From contig FR898647.1 of the NCBI GenBank assembly GCA_000437215.1, positions 32,603-71,926 of the forward strand: DNA of 39,324 nt. Reading direction: 5' to 3'. The position numbers were made by a program, and so were the translations under genes. This DNA is from Clostridium sp. CAG:440. GTDB taxonomy: Bacteria > Bacillota > Clostridia > TANB77 > CAG-508. Each line of letters begins with the position of its first letter. Position 1 is the stretch's first letter. Shown piece by piece: positions 8,918 to 16,069 of this stretch. Under the pieces are notes generated by a model, which saw only the letters and a program-made list of their open reading frames with translations, had not been told where the DNA came from and made no database searches.

Positions 8918-10147
8918 ATGGAACTAAAGACAAATTATCAATATACATATTTTATACATCCTTTTATAGTAAAGGAAAACAGATATCAAAAATATTTACT
9001 TAAACTATTAAAGGACAAAAAGTGTAATATAAAAATATTTAAAAAAGAAAAAGATTTAAAATTATATAAATATTTTTTACCCGAAATTAGAAAATTTTTA
9101 TTTTCTAGTTTTGACTTTACACCAAATAAACTAAAAGAGTTAGAAAAGCTACCAATTGAAACACAATCAGCACTTCTTAGTAGATATCCTTGTACAATGT
9201 TTGAATATGTGTTAGAAAAAGATATACAAGGAAAAACAGGAGAAGAAAAAGGAATATTTTTTGGAATTAGAAAACTAGAAATAATATGTTTTAATACAGG
9301 AATATGTTTTTTATGCATTAAAACTAATATAGAAAATACAAATAGATTTGATGATTTATTAAATTTTAATTATAAATTTAGAGATATAAAGCAACAATTT
9401 CAATTAAGCAGTTTTGATAAAATAAGAATTCAAACAGATGCATTTGAAGATGTAAAAAGTTTTACAGATTTTATTGGACAAATTACAGGAGCTAATTTAG
9501 AAGCTGCAAAATATGATATAGATACAGAAAGATTTTTATCATATTCATATGCTTGTATAGAACAAGACTATTGGAATGAATATAGAAAATTTGAAAACAT
9601 AGAACATAATTTTATTAAGTTTACAAATATTATGCCAGCAAGCAACATTGCAAGTTTTATTAAAGATGAATCAGTAACAATATCTGAATGGAAATATGCA
9701 AAATTAGGACTAACTAAACAAGGAATAACTTTATTTTCTTCGGCTACGGAAATGAATAATTACACAATATTACCAGAAGAATTTGAAACACAATATTTTT
9801 ATACATATATATTAAATTTATATAAAAAAATATATTTAAAAAAATTAGGATTTGAGTTTAGTAATTCTAAAAATGTAAAAAAAGCAAGGAAGAAGTTTAT
9901 AGAATTTACAAAGAAAATATGGATACAAGAAATTACAGAAGATGAGGCAGGAACAATTATAAATCACAGACTAAATGAAGTATTAGAACTTGATTCATTA
10001 TATTTATCAACTAAAAATAAGTATGATGTTTTGTATAAGGATTTAAATATAGAAAAAAATAGTAAATCAACAATAATAATTGCATTTATACTTCTTGCAT
10101 CATTAATTTTTAATATAATGAATTTTATACAAATATTAAATAAATAA
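8918..10147 (+). CDS. Unrecognised tail-anchored protein
   Basis: 409 residues; I do not recognise the family. The N-terminal region (YTYFIHPFIVKENRYQKYLL) and the middle are mixed alpha/beta and rich in Tyr, Phe and Lys, with no signal peptide. A helical stretch precedes one hydrophobic segment at the very C-terminus (SKSTIIIAFILLASLIFNIM), so the bulk would be cytoplasmic and tail-anchored. ATG 8918 is used rather than GTG 8909 because AAAAGGTGAT, which contains that GTG, is its ribosome binding site. It lies 26 bases after the WG-repeat gene and 65 before acpS, on the same strand, so the three may form an operon. The stable length and good ribosome binding site argue that it is real. Confidence 0.75.
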   Translation: MELKTNYQYTYFIHPFIVKENRYQKYLLKLLKDKKCNIKIFKKEKDLKLYKYFLPEIRKFLFSSFDFTPNKLKELEKLPIETQSALLSRYPCTMFEYVLEKDIQGKTGEEKGIFFGIRKLEIICFNTGICFLCIKTNIENTNRFDDLLNFNYKFRDIKQQFQLSSFDKIRIQTDAFEDVKSFTDFIGQITGANLEAAKYDIDTERFLSYSYACIEQDYWNEYRKFENIEHNFIKFTNIMPASNIASFIKDESVTISEWKYAKLGLTKQGITLFSSATEMNNYTILPEEFETQYFYTYILNLYKKIYLKKLGFEFSNSKNVKKARKKFIEFTKKIWIQEITEDEAGTIINHRLNEVLELDSLYLSTKNKYDVLYKDLNIEKNSKSTIIIAFILLASLIFNIMNFIQILNK

Positions 10148-10212
10148 AAGTTATTGATTAATTATAATAAATAAAATGAAAAGTAATTAGAAATATAAAA
10201 GGAAAAATAAAA

Positions 10213-10599
10213 ATGAAAATTACATGTGGTACAGATATAATTGAAATATCAAGAATAAAAGAAGCATTTGACTCATTAGGTGCTTCTTTTTCAAACAGAA
10301 TATATACTAAAAAAGAAATTGAATATTGTGAAAGTAAAAAAACTCAAAAATACCAGCATTATGCAGCAAGATTTGCAGCTAAAGAAGCAACATTTAAGGC
10401 AATATCAAAAAGTTTAAATGGTAAATATGATATAGATTGGAAAGATATAGAAGTTGAAAATGATGAAAATGGAAGACCAAGTATAAATTTAAAAAGTGAT
10501 AAAATTATTGATAAAATTGAGGATATAGATATAAGTATATCTCATTGCAAAGAATATGCAACAGCAATGGTTATTGTCACTATCAGCACAAGTGATTAA
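10213..10599 (+). CDS. acpS: Holo-[acyl-carrier-protein] synthase
   Basis: 128 residues, normal for AcpS. It transfers 4'-phosphopantetheine from CoA to the serine of apo acyl carrier protein, activating fatty acid synthesis in the cytoplasm. The magnesium ligands are present: Asp8 in GTDIIEI and Glu58 in RFAAKEA, followed by the substrate lysines. The C-terminal ISHCKEYATAMV strand is the family's conserved ISHxxxxAxA motif. The ribosome binding site is AAGGA about eight bases before the ATG. No acyl carrier protein or alanine racemase gene is next to it, unlike in Bacillus. Confidence 0.95.
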   Translation: MKITCGTDIIEISRIKEAFDSLGASFSNRIYTKKEIEYCESKKTQKYQHYAARFAAKEATFKAISKSLNGKYDIDWKDIEVENDENGRPSINLKSDKIIDKIEDIDISISHCKEYATAMVIVTISTSD

Positions 10600-10661
10600 A
10601 ATGAAATAAATTATCGCAAGTTTTGTTTTTTTGGAGGCAAGAATGTTACAAATTTAAGTGA

Positions 10662-10762
10662 TTAAATGGCAATAATATATTATTTTTTGCACCTTGGTGT
10701 CGCAACCAATTAAAATAATTTAATTGTTGGTTGCTGCAATCTAATATATTATTGCCATTTAA
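10662..10762. repeat. Dispersed repeat B, short copy (MITE-like)
   Basis: About 101 bases with perfect terminal inverted repeats (TTAAATGGCAATAATATATT and its complement), each ending in TTAA. The core CACCTTGGTGTCGCAACCAA equals that of the copy at 7127-7279, and AACCAA/TTGGTT can pair. Its right end abuts a unit of repeat C. Confidence 0.75.
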
Positions 10763-10827
10763 ACCCGGAACCAGTGGCAATAAATTGCCAACTAAACCCG
10801 GAACCGATGGCACCGATGGCAATTTTT
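10759..10827 (+). repeat. Dispersed repeat C, single unit
   Basis: Two tandem sub-units of about 33 bases around AAACCCGGAACC: the first ends in AGTGGCAATAAATTGCCA, the second in GATGGCACCGATGGCAATTT, the second with a 9-base internal duplication (GGCACCGAT). It matches the right arm of the pair at 18445-18800. It ends about ten bases before the tatD ribosome binding site, so it would be in the tatD 5' leader or promoter region. Confidence 0.75.
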
Positions 10828-10844
10828 ATGAAAGGAAGATGTTT

Positions 10845-11624
10845 ATGGAATTTTTTGATTCTCATTCTCATTTAAATGATGAGAAATTTGATAAAGATAA
10901 AGATGAAACAATTAATATGTTAAAAAAAGAGAAAATTACAAGATTTATTACATGTGGCTATGATTTAGAAAGTTCAAAAAAAGCAATAAATATTGCCCAA
11001 AAGTATGATTGTACTTTTGCTACATGTGCTATTTCCCCAAATGATATTCCACAATCTGAAGAGGAATTGTGGAAAGAACTAGAAGAAATTAAAAAAATTG
11101 CGAAACAAAAAAAGGTAGTTGCTATTGGCGAAATTGGTTTAGATTATTATTGGAACAAAGATAATAAAGAATTGCAAAAAAAGGCTTTTATAAAGCAAAT
11201 AGAAATTGCAAATGATCTTAATCTTCCAATTGCAATCCATACAAGGGATGCAGTAATGGATACATTGGCAATTTTAAAACAAAACAATGTTAATAATAAA
11301 GGAATATTTCATTGCTGCCCATTAAATAGGGAACTTGTAAAAGAAGGCTTGAAGCTTGGATTTTATATATCTTTTTCAGGAGTTGTTACTTTTAAAAACG
11401 CAAAAAATGCAAATGAAATTATTGAAATGGTTCCTTTAGATAAATTGTTAATAGAGACAGATAGCCCATATTTGGCTCCTGAGCCTGTAAGAGGAACAAA
11501 AAATACACCAGCAAATGTAAAATATGTTGCAAAGAAGATTGCTGAGGTTAAAAAGATGAAATTAGAAGAAATTGCAAATATAACATATGAAAATGCAAAT
11601 AATGTTTATAAAATAAAAAAATAA
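10845..11624 (+). CDS. tatD: TatD family metal-dependent hydrolase
   Basis: 259 residues, normal for the family of TIM-barrel, divalent-metal DNases of the amidohydrolase superfamily. All metal ligands can be placed: His7 and His9 (DSHSHL), Glu96 (GEIGLDYYW), His132 (AIHTRDA), His156 (IFHCCP) and Asp206 (ETDSPYLAPEP). Family members act as 3'-5' exonucleases in DNA repair or turnover; the precise substrate here is unknown. ATG 10845 has AAAGGAAG six bases before it; an open frame continues upstream to TTG 10731 but reads through repeats B and C and is not protein. Oddity: the usual GxHP motif reads AISPND, so that histidine is missing. Confidence 0.92.
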   Translation: MEFFDSHSHLNDEKFDKDKDETINMLKKEKITRFITCGYDLESSKKAINIAQKYDCTFATCAISPNDIPQSEEELWKELEEIKKIAKQKKVVAIGEIGLDYYWNKDNKELQKKAFIKQIEIANDLNLPIAIHTRDAVMDTLAILKQNNVNNKGIFHCCPLNRELVKEGLKLGFYISFSGVVTFKNAKNANEIIEMVPLDKLLIETDSPYLAPEPVRGTKNTPANVKYVAKKIAEVKKMKLEEIANITYENANNVYKIKK

Positions 11625-11665
11625 CATGAACTATATTTAAATTTATAGTTCATGTTACTTTTTAT
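11623..11665. terminator. Bidirectional terminator between tatD and lemA
   Basis: AACATGAACTATA (11623-11635) pairs perfectly with TATAGTTCATGTT (11644-11656) around an 8-base loop. CTTTTTATT follows on the plus side and AAATAAAAAAAT precedes on the other side, so it can end both converging transcripts. The tatD stop codon overlaps the left arm. Confidence 0.88.
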
Positions 11666-11669
11666 TGAT

Positions 11670-12224
11670 TTATTTTCCAAAATCAACTTTTACATTTTTT
11701 CTTGTTTCATCATTATCTACTGTAAATAAATCTTTTGGCTCAAAGTGAAATATTGATGCTATAATATTTGTTGGAAATAACTGAAGTTTTGTATTATACA
11801 TAGTTACAGTATCATTATAAAATTGTCTTGCAAATGAAATTTTATTTTCAGTATTTCGTAACTCTTCTGATAATTCTGAAAAATTTTGATTTGCTTTTAA
11901 TTCTGGGTAGTTTTCAGATACAGCCATAATTGTTTTTAAAGCAGTAGATAATTGCTCATCTAAATTTGCTTTTTGAGCTACTGTATTTGCATTTGCCCAT
12001 GATGTTCTTAAAGATGCAATTTTTTCAAATGTTTCTGATTCATGACTTGCATATGCTTTTACTGTTTCAACAAAATTTGGGATTAAATCAAATCTTCTTT
12101 GAAGTTGAACATCGATTTGACTCCAACTGTTATCAACTTTCATTTTAGCATTTACAAGTTTATTGTACATAGCTATAACAGCAATTATTAAAATTAAAAT
12201 TATTGCAAGAATAACCCATGGCAT
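11670..12224 (-). CDS. lemA: LemA family membrane protein
   Basis: 184 residues. An N-terminal hydrophobic helix (about 2-20) is followed by the LemA helical domain with its family motifs: YNKLVNAKMKVDNSWSQIDV, QLQRRFDLIPN, ASLRT, NFSELSEELRNTENKISFAR and YNTKLQLFPTN. LemA proteins are small membrane-anchored four-helix bundles of uncertain function, often paired with a TPM-domain protein; no such partner is adjacent here. The start has TAAAGGAGGAATT seven bases upstream on the minus strand. The gene is alone and transcribed away from the SleB-type hydrolase gene. Confidence 0.93.
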   Translation of the reverse strand: MPWVILAIILILIIAVIAMYNKLVNAKMKVDNSWSQIDVQLQRRFDLIPNFVETVKAYASHESETFEKIASLRTSWANANTVAQKANLDEQLSTALKTIMAVSENYPELKANQNFSELSEELRNTENKISFARQFYNDTVTMYNTKLQLFPTNIIASIFHFEPKDLFTVDNDETRKNVKVDFGK

Positions 12225-12429
12225 ATTAATTCCTCCTTTAAATTATAATAATATTATAATGTATTTAAATAATAACATATAAAAAAAATTTATACAATAT
12301 AAAAATATAAAATTTTTTAGTCATAGCAAGGAAGATGAGAGCATATAATAAAAAGTATAGACAATATTTAAACTGTATAAACTTACGGACAGGCAATTTT
12401 CAAATATATGTGACTAGAATTTATAAAAT

Positions 12430-12458
12430 TTGACAAATTATGAAAATTATAGTATAAT
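12430..12458 (+). promoter_or_regulatory. Consensus sigma-A promoter of the cell-wall hydrolase gene
   Basis: TTGACA (12430-12435), a 17-base spacer and TATAAT (12453-12458): both boxes are perfect, 27 bases before the start codon. It implies strong vegetative expression unless repressed. The rest of the 12225-12485 gap shows no gene. Confidence 0.9.
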
Positions 12459-12485
12459 ATACGTGTTGCCAAAAGGAGGTAATAT

Positions 12486-13496
12486 ATGAAAGTTAAAAGC
12501 AAAGAAAATGCTTCAATTTCTATCATGAAAATTTTATGCATAAGCATAATTTTAATACTAATATCTGGTATTGGGGTTATGGCTGTAAGTGCAAAATTAA
12601 ACAATGTAAAAATAATACTTCAAAATGGATATGAAATGACAGTTTTAACATCAAAAACTAAGGTTTCAGATATTTTAGAAGAAAACAATATAATATTAGA
12701 AGATGATGAAAAATCAGTTCCAGGCTTAGATGAAGAAGTTTCAGAAGAAACAAGCATAGTGATAAAAAATAAATCAGAACAAGAAGTTCAAATAGCACAA
12801 ATATCAGAAACAGGAGTAGAAACATCTTTAGATGATTTATTAAAAAATTATGCACCAATTACAGAAAAAATAGTTGTTGAACAAGTAACAATACCTTATG
12901 AAACAATAACAAAAGAGGCTACAGGTTCAGGAGATGAAACAAGAAACAAAGTTGTACAAAATGGGCAAGATGGATTAAAAGAAATAACATATAAAATCAA
13001 ATATCAAAATGAAACAGAAATAGAAAAAACTGTTTTATCAGAAGTTGTTATAAAAGAACCAGTAAATAAAATAGTTCAAATTCAAAAAGTTACATCAAGA
13101 GCATCTACAACATCAAGAAGTACTGCTGTATCATATGGCGGAGGAAAATGGAGCTATTCAGCAAGTGATATGGATTTATTATGTGCTATAACAGCGCAAG
13201 AGTGTGGTTCAAGTTATTCTGGGGCTTTAGCAGTAATTACTACTGCATGTAATAGAGCTGAAAGCGCAAAATGGAAATCACGAGGATTAGATCCACTTAG
13301 TCAATATAAAGCAAAAGGACAATTTTGTTATTCAATAGATAGTCATTGGAAAAGAAAATTAAATGGTAACTATTCATCAGCTGTAAAACAAGCAGTAACA
13401 GACGCGTTAAATGGTAAAAGAAATCATAGCTATTTATCATTTAGAGCAGCTGGAACACATAGTGGAGAATTAATAGGTGGAAATGTGTATTTCTAA
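12486..13496 (+). CDS. Secreted DUF348-G5-SleB type cell-wall hydrolase
   Basis: 336 residues. A basic N-terminus and membrane helix (~12-35) form a signal or anchor. One DUF348 domain (~38-95, NGYEMTVLTSKTKVSDILEE) is followed by a G5 domain (~122-200, EKIVVEQVTIPYETITKE), both known from YabE-like and Rpf-like wall proteins. The C-terminal ~110 residues match the SleB/Hydrolase_2 family: MDLLCAITAQECG places the likely catalytic Glu at 239, followed by ALAVITTACNRAES, the counterpart of the family's AVxxVVLNR. SleB proteins are lytic transglycosylases acting on spore cortex or cell wall. AAAGGAGG precedes the ATG by six bases. The consensus sigma-A promoter argues for wall turnover in growing cells rather than a forespore-only germination role. 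Confidence 0.87.
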   Translation: MKVKSKENASISIMKILCISIILILISGIGVMAVSAKLNNVKIILQNGYEMTVLTSKTKVSDILEENNIILEDDEKSVPGLDEEVSEETSIVIKNKSEQEVQIAQISETGVETSLDDLLKNYAPITEKIVVEQVTIPYETITKEATGSGDETRNKVVQNGQDGLKEITYKIKYQNETEIEKTVLSEVVIKEPVNKIVQIQKVTSRASTTSRSTAVSYGGGKWSYSASDMDLLCAITAQECGSSYSGALAVITTACNRAESAKWKSRGLDPLSQYKAKGQFCYSIDSHWKRKLNGNYSSAVKQAVTDALNGKRNHSYLSFRAAGTHSGELIGGNVYF

Positions 13497-13508
13497 AATA
13501 AATATAAT

Positions 13509-13545
13509 AAAAAAGCATATCTCTAAAAAGAAATATGCTTTTTTT
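13509..13545 (+). terminator. Rho-independent terminator after the hydrolase gene
   Basis: AAAAAAGCATATCTCT pairs with AGAAATATGCTTTTTT around AAAA with one mismatch; seven T follow the GC of the right arm. Confidence 0.85.
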
Positions 13546-13565
13546 ACATAAGTGGAGGAATAAAA

Positions 13566-14318
13566 ATGAAATTAATATCATGGAATGTAAATGGAATTAG
13601 AGCATGTGTAAATAAAGGATTTATCGATTTTTTTAATAAAATAGATGCAGACATATTTTGTATTCAAGAAACTAAATGCCAAAAAGGACAAATAGAGCTT
13701 GAGTTTGAAGGCTATGAAAGCTATTGGAATAGTGCAGAGAAAAAAGGTTATTCTGGAACAGCTATTTTTACTAAAATAAAACCATTAACAATAAAATATG
13801 GAATTGGAAAAGAAGAACATGACAAAGAAGGAAGAGTAATAACATTAGAATTTGATAAATTCTATATGGTAAATATTTATACACCTAATTCAAAAAGGGA
13901 ATTAGAAAGACTAGACTATAGAATGATTTGGGAAGACGAAATAAAGAAGTATTTATTACATTTAAATAAAATAAAACCAGTAATAATGTGTGGGGATTTA
14001 AATGTTGCACATAAAGAAATTGATTTGAAAAATCCTAAAACAAACAGACATAATGCAGGATTTACAGATGAGGAAAGAAATAAAATGACAGAATTACTAG
14101 ATGCAGGATTCACAGATAGTTTTAGATATAAATACCCAGACAAAGAAAATGAATATAGTTGGTGGTCATATATGGGAAGAGCAAGAGAAAAAAATGTAGG
14201 ATGGAGAATTGATTATTTTATAGTGTCAAATGACATTGCAAAAAAAATAAAGGATGCTACAATTCATCAAGAAGTTTACGGAAGTGACCATTGTCCGGTG
14301 GAATTAATAATAGATTAA
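13566..14318 (+). CDS. xth: Exodeoxyribonuclease III / AP endonuclease
   Basis: 250 residues, standard for the ExoIII/ExoA family. It cuts the backbone 5' of abasic sites and has 3'-5' exonuclease and 3'-phosphatase activity in base excision repair. Family residues are all present: Asn7 (WNVNG), Glu35 (IQETK), Tyr105 (NIYTPNS), Asp144 and Asn146 (CGDLNVAH), WRIDYF (213-218) and Asp241-His242 (GSDHCPVEL). GTGGAGG lies seven bases before the ATG. The next gene starts 12 bases after the stop, so the two are co-transcribed. Confidence 0.96.
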   Translation: MKLISWNVNGIRACVNKGFIDFFNKIDADIFCIQETKCQKGQIELEFEGYESYWNSAEKKGYSGTAIFTKIKPLTIKYGIGKEEHDKEGRVITLEFDKFYMVNIYTPNSKRELERLDYRMIWEDEIKKYLLHLNKIKPVIMCGDLNVAHKEIDLKNPKTNRHNAGFTDEERNKMTELLDAGFTDSFRYKYPDKENEYSWWSYMGRAREKNVGWRIDYFIVSNDIAKKIKDATIHQEVYGSDHCPVELIID

Positions 14319-14330
14319 GAGGAGAAGAGT

Positions 14331-15485
14331 ATGAATGAAATAAAACATAATTGGAAAAAATGGGTATATTGGTTTATACTTGGAGTTGCAATAATAACAT
14401 TTTATAAGTTATTAGATAATTTTAGTCAAATATCTAATATTGTTAGCAATTTTTTTAATGTAATAAGCCCGTTTTTTATAGGAGTATTAATTGCATATTT
14501 ATTGTATATACCTAGCAGAAAAATTGAGGGATGGTATAGAAAAACTAAAATAAAAATATTAAATAAAAAGGCAAGAATATTTAGTGTAATTACTGTATAT
14601 ATAATTGCTATGTTATTAATAGTATTAATATTTAATTTTATTTTTCCGGTATTAATAGAAAGTCTTACCGAATTTGTGACTAATATTCAAAGTTATATAG
14701 AATTAACTATAAATAAATATAATTCATTACCAGAAGATTCTATATTAAAAAGTGATATGGTTTCTGAATTAATTCAAAATATACAAAATGTAGATATAAA
14801 ACAATATATAAATTTAGATAGACTTGCTCAGTATGCAAAAGGAGCAATAAATTTTGTTACAAGTATATTTGATATTTTTGTGGCTTTTATAGTTTCTGTA
14901 TATGTTTTAGCAGGAAGAACAGAAATATTACAATTTTTTAGAAGATTAATTAAATCAATATGTGGCGAAAAAACTTTCAAGAATATAGAAAAATATTTTA
15001 ATAATACAAATGACATATTTTTTGGATTTATAAGTAGTCAATTAATAGATGCTGTTGTAGTAGGAATATTAACAACAATTGCGATGAGCATAATGCAAAT
15101 AAAATATGCACCTCTTCTTGGATTTATAATTGGACTATTTAATATAATACCATATGTTGGAGCTATAATTGCTGTTGCAATAGCAATAGTTATAACATTA
15201 ATTACTGGAGGTTTTTCACAAGCACTTTGGATGGCTATAGTAGTAATTATATTACAACAAATTGATGCAAATATTATAAATCCAAAAATTGTTGGAAATT
15301 CATTAAAAATAAGCCCATTGTTGGTAATGTTTGCAATAACTGTTGGTGGAGCATATTTTGGAATGCTTGGAATGTTTTTAGCAGTTCCAGTTGCTGCAGT
15401 ATTAAAAATTTTAGTTGAGGATTTTATTAAATATAAAGATAAAAAAAGAGAAGAAAAAGAAATAAAAAATTCTAGCCAAAGCTAG
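14331..15485 (+). CDS. AI-2E family (PerM/TerC-like DUF20) transporter
   Basis: 384 residues with the AI-2E family layout: two helices near the N-terminus (~11-60), another pair around 80-110, an extracytoplasmic or amphipathic region (~115-170), then the conserved C-terminal cluster containing GFIIGLFNIIPYVGAIIA and, further on, NIINPKIVGNSLKISPL and a GGAYFGMLGMFLAVPVAA stretch. Family members move diverse substrates (AI-2 export, Na+/H+ antiport); the substrate cannot be told from sequence. AGAGGAGAAG precedes the ATG. The last codons and the stop lie inside the terminator hairpin. It follows xth by 12 bases. Confidence 0.92.
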   Translation: MNEIKHNWKKWVYWFILGVAIITFYKLLDNFSQISNIVSNFFNVISPFFIGVLIAYLLYIPSRKIEGWYRKTKIKILNKKARIFSVITVYIIAMLLIVLIFNFIFPVLIESLTEFVTNIQSYIELTINKYNSLPEDSILKSDMVSELIQNIQNVDIKQYINLDRLAQYAKGAINFVTSIFDIFVAFIVSVYVLAGRTEILQFFRRLIKSICGEKTFKNIEKYFNNTNDIFFGFISSQLIDAVVVGILTTIAMSIMQIKYAPLLGFIIGLFNIIPYVGAIIAVAIAIVITLITGGFSQALWMAIVVIILQQIDANIINPKIVGNSLKISPLLVMFAITVGGAYFGMLGMFLAVPVAAVLKILVEDFIKYKDKKREEKEIKNSSQS

Positions 15486-15494
15486 AATTTTTTT
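15464..15494. terminator. Terminator overlapping the end of the AI-2E gene
   Basis: AAAAAATTCTAGC (15464-15476) pairs perfectly with GCTAGAATTTTTT around a CAAA loop, with T7 as tail. The left arm encodes the last residues and the TAG stop is in the right arm. The A-run on the other strand lets it also serve the converging minus-strand gene that ends at 15498. Confidence 0.88.
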
Positions 15495-15497
15495 GTG

Positions 15498-15999
15498 TTA
15501 ACTTCTTTGTAATAAATATTGTATACCTCCATTTGCAATTGCTGTTAATGTTAAAACTATTATACCTGCTGTAAGAACGCCTAAGACTATAGGTGGAATT
15601 GCTTTTTTTGGTGGTAAATCTAAGAAATTTGCAATTAAAGAGCCAACCCAAGCGCCAGTTCCTGGAAGTGGTATTGCAACAAATAAGAATAAACCTAAAG
15701 CAGCAAAATTTTGTAATTTTTCACTTTCTTCTATTTTTTTAGTTGCTCTTTCACTTGCCCAATCGATAATAGCTTTAAAAGGTTTCCATCTACCAAAAAA
15801 ATCAAATAATGGTCTTATATATTTTACAATAAAATATACTGGAATTATATTTCCAATAAAACTGCATATAAAAGATTCTAAATAATTTAAATGAAATGTA
15901 AATACTCCGGACTGGGATTGCACCTCTAAGTTCAATTATTGGAACCATCCCAATTAAAGCTGTTAAAATATATTTTACAAATAATGGTAAAGTTTCCAT
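15498..15999 (-). pseudogene. COG2426 small multidrug export family membrane protein, frameshifted
   Basis: Two overlapping minus-strand frames together give one COG2426 protein of about 166 residues. The first frame (start 15999) reads METLPLFVKYILTALIGMVP and IIELRGAIPV, then goes wrong; the second continues GVFTFHLNYLES, IGNIIPVYFIVKYIRPLF, AIPLPGTGAWVGSLIANFL and a final membrane helix. Removing one C of GTCCGGAG (bases 15909/15910) restores ELRGAIPVGVF, the family's usual ELRGAIPxG. The ribosome binding site TTGGAGGA and the rest of the gene are intact, so this is a recent mutation or a sequence error. The family is predicted to be membrane transporters; real function is uncertain. Confidence 0.85.
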
Positions 16000-16028
16000 A
16001 TTAAATCCTCCAATTAAAAATCCTGTTA

Positions 16029-16057
16029 ATTTTATAATATAAAATGGTAGTTGTCAA
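16029..16057 (-). promoter_or_regulatory. Sigma-A promoter of the COG2426 gene
   Basis: On the minus strand: TTGACA (16057-16052), a 17-base spacer and TAAAAT (16034-16029), about 30 bases before the start. It lies between the P-type ATPase stop and this gene, so the gene need not depend on read-through. Confidence 0.7.
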
Positions 16058-16069
16058 TAATAATAAAAT

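Noticed and set aside
10731..10844. Longer TatD N-terminus from TTG 10731
   Set aside because: The extra residues are translated repeats B and C, TatD homology begins at MEFFDSHSH, and the ribosome binding site is at 10831-10838.
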